Shown: positions 1 through 9,150 of the stretch, in pieces
Layout: each line of letters opens with the position of its first letter
Numbering within the stretch: position 1 is the stretch's first letter
Source of the DNA: Staphylococcus haemolyticus
GTDB lineage: Bacteria > Bacillota > Bacilli > Staphylococcales > Staphylococcaceae
Assembly (NCBI RefSeq): GCF_006094395.1
Contig: NZ_CP035291.1
Location: 2,418,001 to 2,482,000 of the forward strand
Direction: 5' to 3'
DNA: 64,000 bases
The notes under the pieces: model-generated
What the model saw: only the letters and a program-made list of their open reading frames with translations
What the model was told of the DNA's origin: nothing
The model's database searches: none
Made by a program: the position numbers and the translations under genes

Positions 1-258
<258 letters not shown>

Positions 259-275
259 TTATATAGTTATTTCTA

Positions 276-1544
276 TTATTTCACATTTTCTTCGCTTTGT
301 TTATACTTTAGACCATTAAAAAAGAAATTAAGAATAATTGCTGAAATAGCACCTAGTACAATGCCATTTTGAGTTAGCCAAGCAAATTGCTCACCTAACG
401 CTTTAAATGCTTGAGGCACTGCACTAATACCTGTACCTAAACCTACGGATACTGCAATAATTAGTAAATTATTTTGATTTTTAAAATCAATATGTCCTAA
501 AATGCTAACACCATAAGCCATAACCATACCAAACATTGCAATCATTGCACCGCCTAATACAGGTAATGGGATGATATTAGCTAATGCACCTAATTTAGGA
601 ATACAACCACATATTAAAAGTAGAATAACCATGCCGTAAATGACATTGTTTTTCTTAGCACCTGATAAAGATACTAGTCCAACATTTTGAGAGTATGCCG
701 TATAAGGAAATGAGTTAAAAATTGATCCTAATACAATAGCAAGACCTTCCGCAGTGTAACCTTTACGAAAATCTTTTCTTTCCAACTTTTTACCAGTAAT
801 TTCACTTAGTGCATGATATACACCTGTCGATTCTATTAAACTTACGATGGCTACAATTGTAAATACAAGTATCGCACCTAAATCAAAACCGAAACCAGAA
901 AAACGAAATGGTTGAGGTATTCCTAACCAATGGGCTTCTCCCACTTGCTTAACATCTACTAAGCCAAGCACATTTGCCAATATTGTACCTGCAACTAGTC
1001 CGATTAAAATCGCAATGGATTTTAAGAAACCCTTCGTAAATCTTTGTAAAATAAGAATAATGACTAAAGTAGCGCCTCCTAAAATTAAATTTTTAGGATT
1101 TCCATAGTCTTTAGCACCTTCTCCACCAGCTAAATAATTCATTGCTACTGGCATTAAATTAATTCCTATAATTGTAACCACACTTCCAGTTACGACAGGT
1201 GGAAAGAATTTAACTAAATAAGAGAAGAATGGTGCAATAATGACAACCAAAATACCTGATACAAATAATGAACCATATAGCACATCCAAGCCCTTCGTTT
1301 GACCGATTAAAATCATAGGTGCTACCGCAGTAAATGTACATCCTAGCACAATGGGTAATCCTGTACCCGTCACTTTGTTAGCTTGTAAAAATGTTGCTAC
1401 ACCACACATAAAAACATCCACTGTGACTAAATACGCAATTTGTTCCGGAGTAAATTTAAGACTGGTACCAACAATAATTGGTACTAATATCGCTCCGGCA
1501 TACATTGCTAATAAGTGTTGTAAACTTAAAATGAACGTCTTCAT
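276..1544 (-). CDS. pbuX: xanthine permease
   Basis: Membrane symporter that imports xanthine for purine salvage. The 422-residue protein has about 12-14 hydrophobic segments throughout and the NCS2 (nucleobase-cation symporter 2) pattern, including the ESTGVYHALSEITGK region. It begins MKTFILSLQHLLAMYAGAIL. Its start codon overlaps the end of xpt by 4 bases, indicating translational coupling. Together with xpt and guaB it forms the salvage/interconversion operon. Length is normal for the family. A general uracil/xanthine permease is the only realistic alternative; the context with xpt favours xanthine. Confidence 0.93.
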   Translation of the reverse strand: MKTFILSLQHLLAMYAGAILVPIIVGTSLKFTPEQIAYLVTVDVFMCGVATFLQANKVTGTGLPIVLGCTFTAVAPMILIGQTKGLDVLYGSLFVSGILVVIIAPFFSYLVKFFPPVVTGSVVTIIGINLMPVAMNYLAGGEGAKDYGNPKNLILGGATLVIILILQRFTKGFLKSIAILIGLVAGTILANVLGLVDVKQVGEAHWLGIPQPFRFSGFGFDLGAILVFTIVAIVSLIESTGVYHALSEITGKKLERKDFRKGYTAEGLAIVLGSIFNSFPYTAYSQNVGLVSLSGAKKNNVIYGMVILLLICGCIPKLGALANIIPLPVLGGAMIAMFGMVMAYGVSILGHIDFKNQNNLLIIAVSVGLGTGISAVPQAFKALGEQFAWLTQNGIVLGAISAIILNFFFNGLKYKQSEENVK

Positions 1545-2122
1545 TCATTTTCACCTAGTAGTGTAACTTGGTTTCCTTTTAATGAAGCCACTTTACATAA
1601 TGAAGAAACGTTTAAACCTGCCTCTTCTAATCTTTGTCTACCATCTTGGAAACTCTTTTCAACAACAATACCAATACCAACCGTTTTAGCTTTAGCTTGT
1701 TGCGCAATATCATATAACCCAAGTGAAGCATCACCATTGGCTAAGAAATCATCAATAATTAAAACCGTATCATTCTCATTTAGAAATTCTTCCGAAACAA
1801 TAACCGTACTTGTTTTATTCTTTGTAAAAGAATGAATATCGGTACTATAAAAGCCATCTTTCAACGTACTTGGTTTAGCCTTTTTAGCAAATAAACAAGG
1901 AACATCAAAATGTAAAGATGCCATAATAGCTGGAGCAATGCCTGAAGCCTCGATTGTCAAGATCTTTGTGACACCTTTATCTTTAAATTGCTCATAAAAT
2001 GTTTTACCTACTTCATGCATCAATTTTGCATCGATTTGATGATTTAAAAAACCATCCACTTTCAATATTTTTTCGTCAATTACTACGCCATCTTCTTTGA
2101 CTTTCTGTCTAAGCGATTCCAC
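1541..2122 (-). CDS. xpt: xanthine phosphoribosyltransferase (GTG start)
   Basis: Transfers phosphoribose from PRPP to xanthine, giving XMP. The 193-residue protein has the type I PRTase PRPP-binding motif TVLIIDDFLANGDA in its second half. The open frame extends further upstream, but I place the start at the GTG at 2122. An AGGAGG site sits 7-8 bases before it, the product VESLRQKVKEDG matches the usual Xpt N-terminus, and the upstream part of the frame is the leader terminator hairpin. The gene overlaps pbuX and is controlled by the riboswitch at 2393-2467. Confidence 0.93.
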   Translation of the reverse strand: MESLRQKVKEDGVVIDEKILKVDGFLNHQIDAKLMHEVGKTFYEQFKDKGVTKILTIEASGIAPAIMASLHFDVPCLFAKKAKPSTLKDGFYSTDIHSFTKNKTSTVIVSEEFLNENDTVLIIDDFLANGDASLGLYDIAQQAKAKTVGIGIVVEKSFQDGRQRLEEAGLNVSSLCKVASLKGNQVTLLGENE

Positions 2123-2145
2123 GTCAAAACCTCCTAAATTTGTAT

Positions 2146-2185
2146 ACAAAAAAAGCCTCAAACTTTGCGAAAAAGTTTCAGGATC
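2146..2185 (-). terminator. intrinsic terminator of the guanine riboswitch expression platform
   Basis: On the minus strand CCTGAAACTTT and AAAGTTTGAGG form an 11-bp stem with one mismatch around a short loop, followed by GGC and a run of seven T. It lies immediately upstream of xpt and about 210 bases downstream of the aptamer. The CTCAT just before the stem could pair with the 3' strand of aptamer P1, a plausible anti-terminator partner. That pairing is inference. Confidence 0.75.
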
Positions 2186-2392
2186 CATGAGCGTACAGGC
2201 AATACATAGTATTTTGAAATTTCAAGAAGCCGTATATTTAAATGTATTCTTCTTCAAACACTTTATAATTTTAAATTTGTTTTACCTCATAGGATGAAGT
2301 GGGTAAATATACAACCTCCAAAGCTAAACAACTTTTATATAGTATTCTAGATAGCTATTTAAATAAAACTTGCTCTTTTATGTATTGAGTCT

Positions 2393-2467
2393 GAACTCAT
2401 AGTCATGTCGTTTGTGGCAACATGGTAGAAACTTCTAAAGCCATATTCTTTAGATTATATGAGTGAT
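2393..2467 (-). promoter_or_regulatory. purine riboswitch aptamer, guanine type
   Basis: Read on the minus strand, P1 is ACTCAT/ATGAGT, P2 is CTAAAG/CTTTAG with an AATATGG loop, and P3 is CATGT/ACATG with a TGCCACAAACG loop. The invariant core TATAAT, GTTTCTACC and GACTATGAG is present. The loop GG and CC needed for the L2-L3 kissing contact are also there. The pyrimidine that reads the ligand (in GACTAT) is C, which specifies guanine rather than adenine. It controls xpt-pbuX-guaB. Confidence 0.95.
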
Positions 2468-2482
2468 ATAAATTATTTAACG

Positions 2483-2511
2483 ATAATAGCAAACTTTTGC
2501 TTTATTTTCAA
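2483..2511 (-). promoter_or_regulatory. SigA promoter of the xpt operon
   Basis: Minus strand: -35 TTGAAA (2511-2506), 17-base spacer, -10 TATTAT (2488-2483). It is positioned so that transcription starts just ahead of the riboswitch P1 stem. Confidence 0.7.
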
Positions 2512-2633
2512 TATGATAGAAATTGTTACAAGCCCTTTCATAATAATATTTTTCAAGTGTAAGCGTTTAACTAAATATTGTTCATCACTATTTGTAAACA
2601 GTTCTTAATTAATTATATAATAACTATAGTTGA

Positions 2634-2658
2634 GTTTTATAAATATTCTTAAGGGTAT
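2634..2658 (+). promoter_or_regulatory. SigB-type stress promoter
   Basis: GTTTTA, 13-base spacer, GGGTAT closely matches the SigB consensus GTTTAA-N13-15-GGGTAT. It lies about 40 bases upstream of a gene of the general-stress YflT family, which fits SigB control. Confidence 0.7.
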
Positions 2659-2700
2659 ATTTTTACTAAAAGTAGGACGAAAAGATGGAGGGCGATTAAT

Positions 2701-3108
2701 ATGGCAGACTTTACCGTATTAGACAAGCAAGATGAGATTTATAACGTTATTGATAAGAAAAAAGCTGAAGGATACTCAGAAAATGAATTAGTCGTTGTAA
2801 GTAAAAGTAAATTACATTTAGATAATTTACATGATTCTCAAGTTACTTTAATTGCTACAAGTGGTTCTTTTAGTGACCGTATGTCTAAATTATTAACTGG
2901 TGAGGATGGCGAAGAAGCCGTTTTAGCTCGTTATGAATTATCTGAAGAGCAAACAGAAAAATACAAAAAAGATATTTTAGATGGTAAATTTTTAGTAATT
3001 GCCAACAAAGATAACTCTTCACACGACGAAGTTGAGGAAAACAACTCAGCTTATGAAGAAATTGATATTACACATTATGCAAATGAATCTAAAGGTCCTA
3101 AATCATAG
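2701..3108 (+). CDS. general stress protein, YflT/GSP17M-like
   Basis: A soluble 135-residue acidic protein with an N-terminal YflT-type alpha/beta domain of about 100 residues: a sequence read-out [13 protein letters not shown], then [10 protein letters not shown], then [10 protein letters not shown]. Family members belong to the SigB general stress regulon, but their molecular function is unknown. The ribosome site is the GGAGGG shortly before the ATG, and a SigB-type promoter is at 2634-2658. It is a single-gene unit closed by a strong terminator. The acidic, poorly conserved C-terminal 35 residues look disordered. Confidence 0.85.
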   Translation: MADFTVLDKQDEIYNVIDKKKAEGYSENELVVVSKSKLHLDNLHDSQVTLIATSGSFSDRMSKLLTGEDGEEAVLARYELSEEQTEKYKKDILDGKFLVIANKDNSSHDEVEENNSAYEEIDITHYANESKGPKS

Positions 3109-3132
3109 TCAATATTCTTTTTAAACTTTGAG

Positions 3133-3177
3133 ACCGTGAAATGAACGTAGTTTTAAGTTCATTTTACGGTTTTTTTC
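3133..3177 (+). terminator. intrinsic terminator after the stress protein gene
   Basis: ACCGTGAAATGAAC pairs with GTTCATTTTACGGT around a short loop and is followed by seven T. Confidence 0.85.
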
Positions 3178-3256
3178 AATCTCAATATCTTTTTAACAAT
3201 GACGTCAAAATGTTTAAATATGCTATACTTAAACAAACTATCGTGGGGGTGACATA

Positions 3257-3925
3257 ATGAATTTTCACGTAATTCAATCCATAAAAGATGAATATTATGA
3301 CAAGGCAATCACTTTTTATAATCAACAATCAGATGTGAATTTCTATGAAGATAGCTATATTATTGAAAGATCCTTAAAAAATAATAAGACCGAAAATGAT
3401 TACGCATTTCTTGTGGGCATACAAGATGATGAGATTATTAGTTTAGCAACGGCACATTATGAAGCAACAACAAATTCGGCATTTTTAATACATTTAATCG
3501 CCAATGATACACCAGATTATGAAGATGTCCTAATTAATACCCTTCAAGAAATAGAACATCAATTAAATCAACTTTCTAATAAAGTTCATTCTCGTGATAT
3601 TAATTTTGTAATGGTGGAAGTTCCTAAGACGGATCATCCATTAAAAGACATCAATCAACAAGTTTTAACTCAACGTCAACAATTACTATTATCAAACGGC
3701 TTTGAACGACAAAGTGAAATTGATTATATACATCCTAACTATTCAAAAATCGACTCGCCTTTTAAAGTAGACTTATTCATTAAATCAAATATAGAATTAA
3801 CAAAAGATATCTACCCAGCAAGTGTTAAATCAAATTACATTTTAAAATATGTGTTTGCTAACGGCATTTCTCGAGATATTATTTATCCTTTATTAGTCAA
3901 AATGAATTTACGCCTACCCCATTAG
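3257..3925 (+). CDS. conserved staphylococcal protein, possible GNAT-fold
   Basis: I do not recognise a named gene. The 222-residue soluble protein starts MNFHVIQSIKDEYYDKAITF with a GGGGGTGA ribosome site. Its layout suggests an acetyltransferase fold: an early EDSYIIERSL segment, a central LIHLIANDTPDYEDVLINTL segment, and late QQLLLSNGFERQSEIDYIHP, which resembles the C-terminal strand-helix (GFxxxGxxxYxHP-like) of GNAT enzymes. A clear acetyl-CoA pyrophosphate loop (Q/RxxGxG/A) is not visible, so the activity is uncertain. It sits between the stress gene and the HTH/coiled-coil gene, the order also found in S. aureus. Confidence 0.7.
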   Translation: MNFHVIQSIKDEYYDKAITFYNQQSDVNFYEDSYIIERSLKNNKTENDYAFLVGIQDDEIISLATAHYEATTNSAFLIHLIANDTPDYEDVLINTLQEIEHQLNQLSNKVHSRDINFVMVEVPKTDHPLKDINQQVLTQRQQLLLSNGFERQSEIDYIHPNYSKIDSPFKVDLFIKSNIELTKDIYPASVKSNYILKYVFANGISRDIIYPLLVKMNLRLPH

Positions 3926-3975
3926 GAAGACTTGAAATGAGCGATATAAAGGGTTAAACTAATATTTGAGGTTAG

Positions 3976-4009
3976 ACTGACGTTTCACTGACAGAAGACA
4001 AACGTCAGT
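3976..4009. repeat. 10-bp inverted repeat upstream of the HTH gene
   Basis: ACTGACGTTT and AAACGTCAGT form a perfect palindrome with a 14-base loop. There is no T-run, so it is not a normal terminator. Lying 35 bases before the start of an HTH-containing gene, it could be an operator or an mRNA leader hairpin. Confidence 0.6.
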
Positions 4010-4043
4010 GTACATAAATCAAAGAACGAAAGGACTTTCAGCT

Positions 4044-4694
4044 ATGTTAACCAAAGAATTCGCTCAGCGTGTCGAACTAAGTGAAAAACAAGTCCGTAAG
4101 ATAGTCCAACACTTAGAAGAACGTGGCTATCAACTTAGTAAGACAGAATATCGTGGCCGTGAAGCTACTGACTTTAAAGAAGAAGATATCGAACTTTTCC
4201 AAGATATCGCTGAAAAAGTAAAACAAACGAATAGCTATGATTTAGCTTTTGAAGAGCTTGAAAAAGAAAAAGACTTCTTACAAGTGATTGTCAAAGAAGA
4301 TAATGAACAACTACCTGCTGATCAAGGTGCTACACAATTGGTAGAAGAATTGCGCACAGAAATTCAAAAAATGCGTGAAGAACGTCAAATGCTCGGTCAA
4401 ATGATCAGCCAAGTTCACCAACAACAAACGGAATTAAAAGAACTTCAAAATCAAATCACTGAAAAATTAGATACTCACAATCAATCATTATTAGCTATTC
4501 AAAATTCACAAGAAGCCATCCAAACAGCTCAAAAAGAGCAATCTGAATACACTAAAAATAATTTAGTTAAAGAAATTAATGATAATAATCAACAATCTAT
4601 CGATACTTTAAAAGAAGATATTAAAACGCAATCTTCTCTTAATAGACCTAATGATGAGAAGAAAGGTTTCTTTGCGAGATTATTTAATTTATAA
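4044..4694 (+). CDS. HTH plus coiled-coil protein (DUF536-like)
   Basis: The start is placed at the ATG at 4044 because GAAAGGA precedes it by about 9 bases; the frame is open further upstream but has no ribosome site there. Residues 1-60 (MLTKEFAQRVELSEKQVRKI onward) form a MerR-like helix-turn-helix. Residues about 85-185 are a Glu/Gln/Lys-rich coiled coil, ending in the basic tail GFFARLFNL. The DUF536 architecture is known from plasmid replication-associated proteins and chromosomal staphylococcal homologues. A DNA-binding, perhaps partition- or segregation-related role is inference. It is monocistronic with a strong terminator. Confidence 0.75.
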   Translation: MLTKEFAQRVELSEKQVRKIVQHLEERGYQLSKTEYRGREATDFKEEDIELFQDIAEKVKQTNSYDLAFEELEKEKDFLQVIVKEDNEQLPADQGATQLVEELRTEIQKMREERQMLGQMISQVHQQQTELKELQNQITEKLDTHNQSLLAIQNSQEAIQTAQKEQSEYTKNNLVKEINDNNQQSIDTLKEDIKTQSSLNRPNDEKKGFFARLFNL

Positions 4695-4756
4695 AGACTT
4701 CAATTATTTAATGATTGATAACAGGACCTATTTGTCGCAATACTAACTCTTTATAC

Positions 4757-4806
4757 AAAGGTGAGACAGAATTCATTTTGAATTCATTGTCTCACCTTTT
4801 TTCATT
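4757..4806 (+). terminator. intrinsic terminator
   Basis: AAAGGTGAGACA pairs with TGTCTCACCTTT; the loop itself contains a second GAATTCA-type palindrome. Six T follow. Confidence 0.85.
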
Positions 4807-4981
4807 TCTATATTAATATGATTAACGATTTAAATCTTTAAATTATTTTAATTCAATTAACTATTGTGTGTTTTCAAAAACTTATAATTTATACTTTTTA
4901 TTTCAACCTATTGAAATATAAAATAAATAGTATTATCCTTATTAAGTATGTCGGAATTAGAATATTCAAAGGAGACTAATT

Positions 4982-6370
4982 ATGGGGACTTTTTTTACAG
5001 TTATTAATATTGTCGTTATGATATTGTTTTTAATTGGGTTATTCATAATGGCTAAAAAGCACGTCTCATTCCCTAAAAGAGTATTTACCGCATTAGGATT
5101 GGGAATTGTGTTTGGTATAGCGTTACATCTTATTTATGGAGCAAACTCCAAAGTACTTGAAACAACTACTGACTGGTTTAGTATTGTGGGAGACGGCTAT
5201 GTGGCTTTGTTACAAATGATTGTAATGCCACTAATATTCATTTCAATTGTGTCAGCATTCAGTAAAATACAAATTGGTGATAAATTCGCTAAAATTGGTA
5301 CTTATATTTTTATGTTTTTAATTGGTACTGTAGCTATAGCCGCTATAGTAGGAATTTTTTATGCCATTGTCTTTGGACTTGATGCCTCAAGCATTGATTT
5401 AGGTAGTGCAGAAAACTCAAGAGGAAGCGAAATTAGTAGCCAAGCCAAAGATCTGACTGCTAATACGTTACCACAGCAAATTCTTGAATTATTACCTAGC
5501 AATCCGTTCTTAGATTTCACTGGTCAGAGAACAACTTCTACAATTGCAGTGGTTATTTTTGCAATCTTTGTAGGATTTGCATATTTACGTGTTGCTCGCA
5601 AACAACCAGAAAGTGGTAGTTTGTTAAAACGCGGTATCGATGCTATATACGCATTAGTAATGTCTATCGTTACATTCGTTTTAAGACTAACACCATATGG
5701 TATCATCGCGATTATGGCATCTACAATCGCTACGAGTGATTTTCAAGCGATATGGACATTAGGTAAATTTATGATTGCATCTTATGCAGCATTAATCACA
5801 ATGTACATTATCCATTTAATATTATTAGCAGTAATGGGAATCAATCCAGTGCGTTACGTTAAGAAAACTTTAGAAGTGCTTATATTTGCATTTACTTCTC
5901 GCTCAAGTGCTGGTGCATTACCTTTAAACATTCAAACTCAAACACAACGATTAGGTGTACCAGATGGTATCGCTAATTTCTCAGCATCATTCGGCTTATC
6001 AATAGGTCAAAATGGTTGTGCGGGTATTTATCCTGCTATGTTAGCCATTATGGTAGCACCAGTTGCAAATGTAGATATTGATTTACCATTTGTTCTTACA
6101 TTAATTGGCGTTGTTATAATCAGTTCATTTGGTGTAGCTGGTGTCGGCGGTGGTGCAACTTTCGCATCTATCCTAGTATTATCAACTTTAAATCTACCAG
6201 TTGCACTTGCAGGGGTACTTATTTCAATAGAACCAATTATTGATATGGGACGTACTGCCCTTAATGTTAATGATTCAATATTAGCAGGTACTGGAACTGC
6301 AAAACTTACAGGTAATATGGATAAAGATAAATTCAATTCAAATGAATATGGAGATTTATCAACAAATTAA
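4982..6370 (+). CDS. tcyP: L-cystine:cation symporter TcyP
   Basis: Sodium:dicarboxylate-family (SDF) membrane transporter. It has 462 residues with about 8-10 hydrophobic segments and the family hallmark re-entrant regions, AFTSRSSAGALPLNIQTQ (the serine-rich substrate loop) and GVAGVGGGATFASILVLSTL. These match TcyP, which imports cystine. A weak promoter (TTGAAA at 4911, 17-base spacer, TATCCT) and a GGAG ribosome site precede it. It is monocistronic and convergent with the nitroreductase gene. A dicarboxylate transporter is the alternative, but overall similarity to TcyP of S. aureus is stronger. Confidence 0.85.
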   Translation: MGTFFTVINIVVMILFLIGLFIMAKKHVSFPKRVFTALGLGIVFGIALHLIYGANSKVLETTTDWFSIVGDGYVALLQMIVMPLIFISIVSAFSKIQIGDKFAKIGTYIFMFLIGTVAIAAIVGIFYAIVFGLDASSIDLGSAENSRGSEISSQAKDLTANTLPQQILELLPSNPFLDFTGQRTTSTIAVVIFAIFVGFAYLRVARKQPESGSLLKRGIDAIYALVMSIVTFVLRLTPYGIIAIMASTIATSDFQAIWTLGKFMIASYAALITMYIIHLILLAVMGINPVRYVKKTLEVLIFAFTSRSSAGALPLNIQTQTQRLGVPDGIANFSASFGLSIGQNGCAGIYPAMLAIMVAPVANVDIDLPFVLTLIGVVIISSFGVAGVGGGATFASILVLSTLNLPVALAGVLISIEPIIDMGRTALNVNDSILAGTGTAKLTGNMDKDKFNSNEYGDLSTN

Positions 6371-6378
6371 TATTTAAA

Positions 6379-6442
6379 AAAAGCGTAGCTAAAACATTAC
6401 AATGTTTATTTCGAACAATTGTAATCATTAGCTACGCTTTAT
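6379..6442. terminator. bidirectional terminator between tcyP and the nitroreductase gene
   Basis: AAGCGTAGCTAA and TTAGCTACGCTT form a 12-bp stem. A long T-run follows it in the minus direction and a T-rich tail in the plus direction. It serves two convergent genes. Confidence 0.8.
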
Positions 6443-6453
6443 TTATAAATAGC

Positions 6454-7209
6454 TTATTTTTTCATTAATCCAGATTTATTTAGCTCTTCCAACATATCTA
6501 AACGTGTTTTACCACTTAAGAACCCAGCAACTTGTTGTGACCATGTTTCTTGACGTTTTCCATTCGTACGTTCTTTATAATACTCACTGATTTCCTCATC
6601 ATATTTCTGAATAGCTTCTCTTTGTTCTTTAGCATTGCTATTGTAAACGTTTTTATGGAATACATGTTCAAACGGTAAACGTGGCTTAGGTGCACCATTT
6701 TCATCATCTGCTGGCTCGCCAACAGCCATTCCAAATAATGGAAAAGCATATTCAGGTAAATCTAAAATTTCTTTAACACGCGCAACATCATTTCGTAGTG
6801 AACCTAAGTAAACAATACCATAACCCATATCCTCAGCAGCTAAAGCAACATTTTCAGAAACTAATGCCACATCAATAGCCCCTACTAATAATCCTTCTGC
6901 CGATTCAAAAGAAGTTTGCATATCAAAGTCTACATTTTCATTTATTAAATTATGACGATAGTAATCTAAAACAAATACAAATAAATATCCATTATCGACA
7001 ACATATGGCTGTCCTGAAACTTCTTTCAATTGTTTTTTAATTTCAGGATCATCTACACCTATAATTGAATATGTTTGTAAGTAACTAGACGTTGATGCGC
7101 TCTGCCCTGCTTCTACTAACTTTTGAACTGTTTCATCACTTAGTGCTTTATCTTTAAATTGTCTCACTGAGTGGTGTTTTTTCATCAAATCGTAAACATA
7201 GTCTGACAT
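6454..7209 (-). CDS. nfrA: NADPH-dependent nitroreductase, NfrA/NtrA type
   Basis: FMN flavoprotein of the nitroreductase superfamily. Its 251 residues contain the N-terminal HHSVRQFKDKALSDETVQKL FMN-binding segment, the conserved AAEDMGYGIVYLGSLRN and FGMAVGEPADD. This matches S. aureus NfrA, an NADPH oxidase implicated in nitrofuran activation and disulphide/S-nitrosoglutathione stress. It is divergent from the hydratase gene. The ribosome site is GAAGGAG. The gene order tcyP-nfrA-(hydratase)-ahpC groups thiol and peroxide stress functions. Confidence 0.85.
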   Translation of the reverse strand: MSDYVYDLMKKHHSVRQFKDKALSDETVQKLVEAGQSASTSSYLQTYSIIGVDDPEIKKQLKEVSGQPYVVDNGYLFVFVLDYYRHNLINENVDFDMQTSFESAEGLLVGAIDVALVSENVALAAEDMGYGIVYLGSLRNDVARVKEILDLPEYAFPLFGMAVGEPADDENGAPKPRLPFEHVFHKNVYNSNAKEQREAIQKYDEEISEYYKERTNGKRQETWSQQVAGFLSGKTRLDMLEELNKSGLMKK

Positions 7210-7300
7210 GATATCTACTCCTTCAAGTCTATTTATTACATCGTAACAATTTATATTTCATTTTGCTTTTATAAAGGTTTAACTATCTTCCGTAAAACAT

Positions 7301-7329
7301 TTGCATGATAATAATTTTATAGTTATCAT
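7301..7329 (+). promoter_or_regulatory. promoter with overlapping palindrome before the hydratase gene
   Basis: -35 TTGCAT (7301-7306), 17-base spacer, -10 TATCAT (7324-7329). The dyad TGATAA (7306-7311) and TTATCA (7323-7328) spans the spacer, a typical operator position. The regulator is unknown. Confidence 0.55.
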
Positions 7330-7366
7330 AATAGTAACAATTTTCAGATATTTAAGGAGAGATATC

Positions 7367-8146
7367 ATGAGTCAAGCAAACAAAGAAGTATCAAACGCTT
7401 TATTTCAAGCATACATTTCAAAAGAACCTATCGAATTTGTAAGCAAAACATACAATCTAACTGAACCAGAAGCTTATAAAACACAAGATGATCTTATCCA
7501 TCAAATTCAAGCCGAGAAGAATGTACCTGTCAAAGGTTATAAAGTTAGTATGACGAGTGCTGCAACTCAAGCAATTGCTAATACTAATGAACCAGCATAC
7601 GGTACTATTTTATCTCATCAAGTCGTAGAAAACGGTCATGGTGTGTCTCTTACAACGTTATTTGCACCATTATTGGAGCCTGAAATTATTTTCGAATTAA
7701 CTGCAGATTTACCTGAAGATGCTGATACACAAACGATATTAGAAAGCGTAAAAATCGCACCAGGCATCGAAATTCCAGATGCACGTTATAAAGATTGGTT
7801 CCCAAATTTCACTTTAGGTGATTTAATTTCTGATAATACAGCTACTGGACTTATTGTGGTTGGTGAACGTATCACACCTCTTGATTACGAGGCATTTGCT
7901 GATATTAATTTAAAGTTATTCAAGGATGATAACCAAATTGAAACGGGTCACTCTAGTGAAGTGCTTGGCAATCCAATTGAATCAGTAAAATGGTTAAACA
8001 AAAAATTACATTCTCATGGTAAATCATTAAAAAGAGGACAATTTATTTCTTCTGGAACCTTCATTTCTCCTTTAAATTTAGAAGAAGGTACTTATACTGC
8101 TGACTATGATAGAGTAGGATCTGTCACAGTTAAAGTTATTGATTAA
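7367..8146 (+). CDS. 2-keto-4-pentenoate hydratase family protein
   Basis: Fumarylacetoacetate-hydrolase-fold enzyme like MhpD (2-oxopent-4-enoate hydratase) or oxalocrotonate decarboxylase. It has 259 residues. Visible are PLLEPEIIFEL (metal-binding Glu pair), APGIEIPDARYKDW and the C-terminal GQFISSGTFISPLNLEEGTY. The ATG at 7367 is preceded by AAGGAGA; an upstream TTG would add 22 residues but lacks a ribosome site. No aromatic meta-cleavage genes are nearby, so the true substrate in staphylococci is unknown. Terminator follows. Confidence 0.8.
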   Translation: MSQANKEVSNALFQAYISKEPIEFVSKTYNLTEPEAYKTQDDLIHQIQAEKNVPVKGYKVSMTSAATQAIANTNEPAYGTILSHQVVENGHGVSLTTLFAPLLEPEIIFELTADLPEDADTQTILESVKIAPGIEIPDARYKDWFPNFTLGDLISDNTATGLIVVGERITPLDYEAFADINLKLFKDDNQIETGHSSEVLGNPIESVKWLNKKLHSHGKSLKRGQFISSGTFISPLNLEEGTYTADYDRVGSVTVKVID

Positions 8147-8194
8147 CTGACTATTTAAGTTATAAAGAACCAACCCATACATTAGCCATTATTG

Positions 8195-8246
8195 AACGGG
8201 ATATGAAATCTTCATAATTAATGTTGATTTCTATTCCGTTTTTTTA
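8195..8246 (+). terminator. intrinsic terminator after the hydratase gene
   Basis: ACGGGATATGAAATC pairs with GATTTCTATTCCGT, followed by seven T. The remaining 300 bases to ahpC are AT-rich and hold the ahp promoter and PerR box. Confidence 0.75.
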
Positions 8247-8447
8247 ATTATTCATATTATTTATTATCAAAAAAATAAGTTTAGTTGAGAATGGAAAAGG
8301 TTAATTGATATTCAGAAGCACTTTTAAAATAACATTTTCAAAATAAACACTAAAACTTTAACACATATTTACTTTCTCAATATATGATTCAAAAAACCTA
8401 TTTGAACAATGTTAAATCAACATTTTAATGGTTATAAGTGCATTAAG

Positions 8448-8476
8448 TTGACGAATAAGAAATAGCATGTGATAAT
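8448..8476 (+). promoter_or_regulatory. SigA promoter of ahpCF
   Basis: -35 TTGACG (8448-8453), 17-base spacer, -10 GATAAT (8471-8476). The predicted start near 8483 lies just before the PerR box. Confidence 0.75.
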
Positions 8477-8489
8477 AATACTTAAGAAA

Positions 8490-8504
8490 TTAGAATTATT
8501 ATAA
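8490..8504. promoter_or_regulatory. PerR box
   Basis: TTAGAATTATTATAA matches the 7-1-7 PerR consensus TTATAATNATTATAA at all but one position. It overlaps the start of the ahpC transcript, so PerR would repress ahpCF until peroxide oxidises it. Confidence 0.85.
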
Positions 8505-8566
8505 ACAAGCAATAATTATTATGTAGTTCTAATTAATATTCATGATAATCAGGAGGAATTTAAGTT

Positions 8567-9136
8567 ATGTCATTAATCAATAAAGAAATTCTACCATTCA
8601 TAGCGCAAGCTTATGATCCTAAAAAAGACGAATTCAAAGAAGTAAGCCAAGATGATTTAAAAGGTTCTTGGAGCGTAGTATGTTTCTACCCAGCTGACTT
8701 CTCATTCGTATGCCCAACTGAATTAGAAGATTTACAAAACCAATATGATAAGTTACAAGACTTAGGTGTAAATGTATTCTCAGTATCAACTGATACTCAT
8801 TTCGTACACAAAGCTTGGCATGATCATTCAGATGCAATCAGTAAAATCCAATATCAAATGATCGGTGACCCTTCTCAAACAATCACTCGTAATTTTGATG
8901 TATTAGATGAAGAAGCTGGTCTAGCTCAACGTGGTACTTTCATCATTGATCCAGACGGCGTTGTTCAAGCAGCTGAAATAAATGCAGATGGTATTGGCCG
9001 TGACGCAAGCACATTAGTAAATAAAATCAAAGCCGCTCAATATGTACGTCAACATCCAGGTGAAGTATGCCCGGCTAAATGGGAAGAAGGTTCTGAATCA
9101 TTACAACCAGGATTAGACTTAGTAGGTAAAATTTAA
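8567..9136 (+). CDS. ahpC: alkyl hydroperoxide reductase subunit C (peroxiredoxin)
   Basis: Typical 2-Cys peroxiredoxin that reduces H2O2, organic peroxides and peroxynitrite in the cytoplasm. It has 189 residues. Peroxidatic Cys49 is in DFSFVCPTE and resolving Cys168 in [10 protein letters not shown], both intact. The ribosome site is AGGAGG. It is followed 14 bases later by ahpF, which reduces it, and is controlled by the PerR box upstream. Confidence 0.98.
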   Translation: MSLINKEILPFIAQAYDPKKDEFKEVSQDDLKGSWSVVCFYPADFSFVCPTELEDLQNQYDKLQDLGVNVFSVSTDTHFVHKAWHDHSDAISKIQYQMIGDPSQTITRNFDVLDEEAGLAQRGTFIIDPDGVVQAAEINADGIGRDASTLVNKIKAAQYVRQHPGEVCPAKWEEGSESLQPGLDLVGKI

Positions 9137-9150
9137 GGAGGCATTAAAGA

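Noticed and set aside
2123-2188. 22-residue longer Xpt start
   Set aside because: It would translate through the terminator hairpin; the GTG at 2122 has AGGAGG at the right distance.
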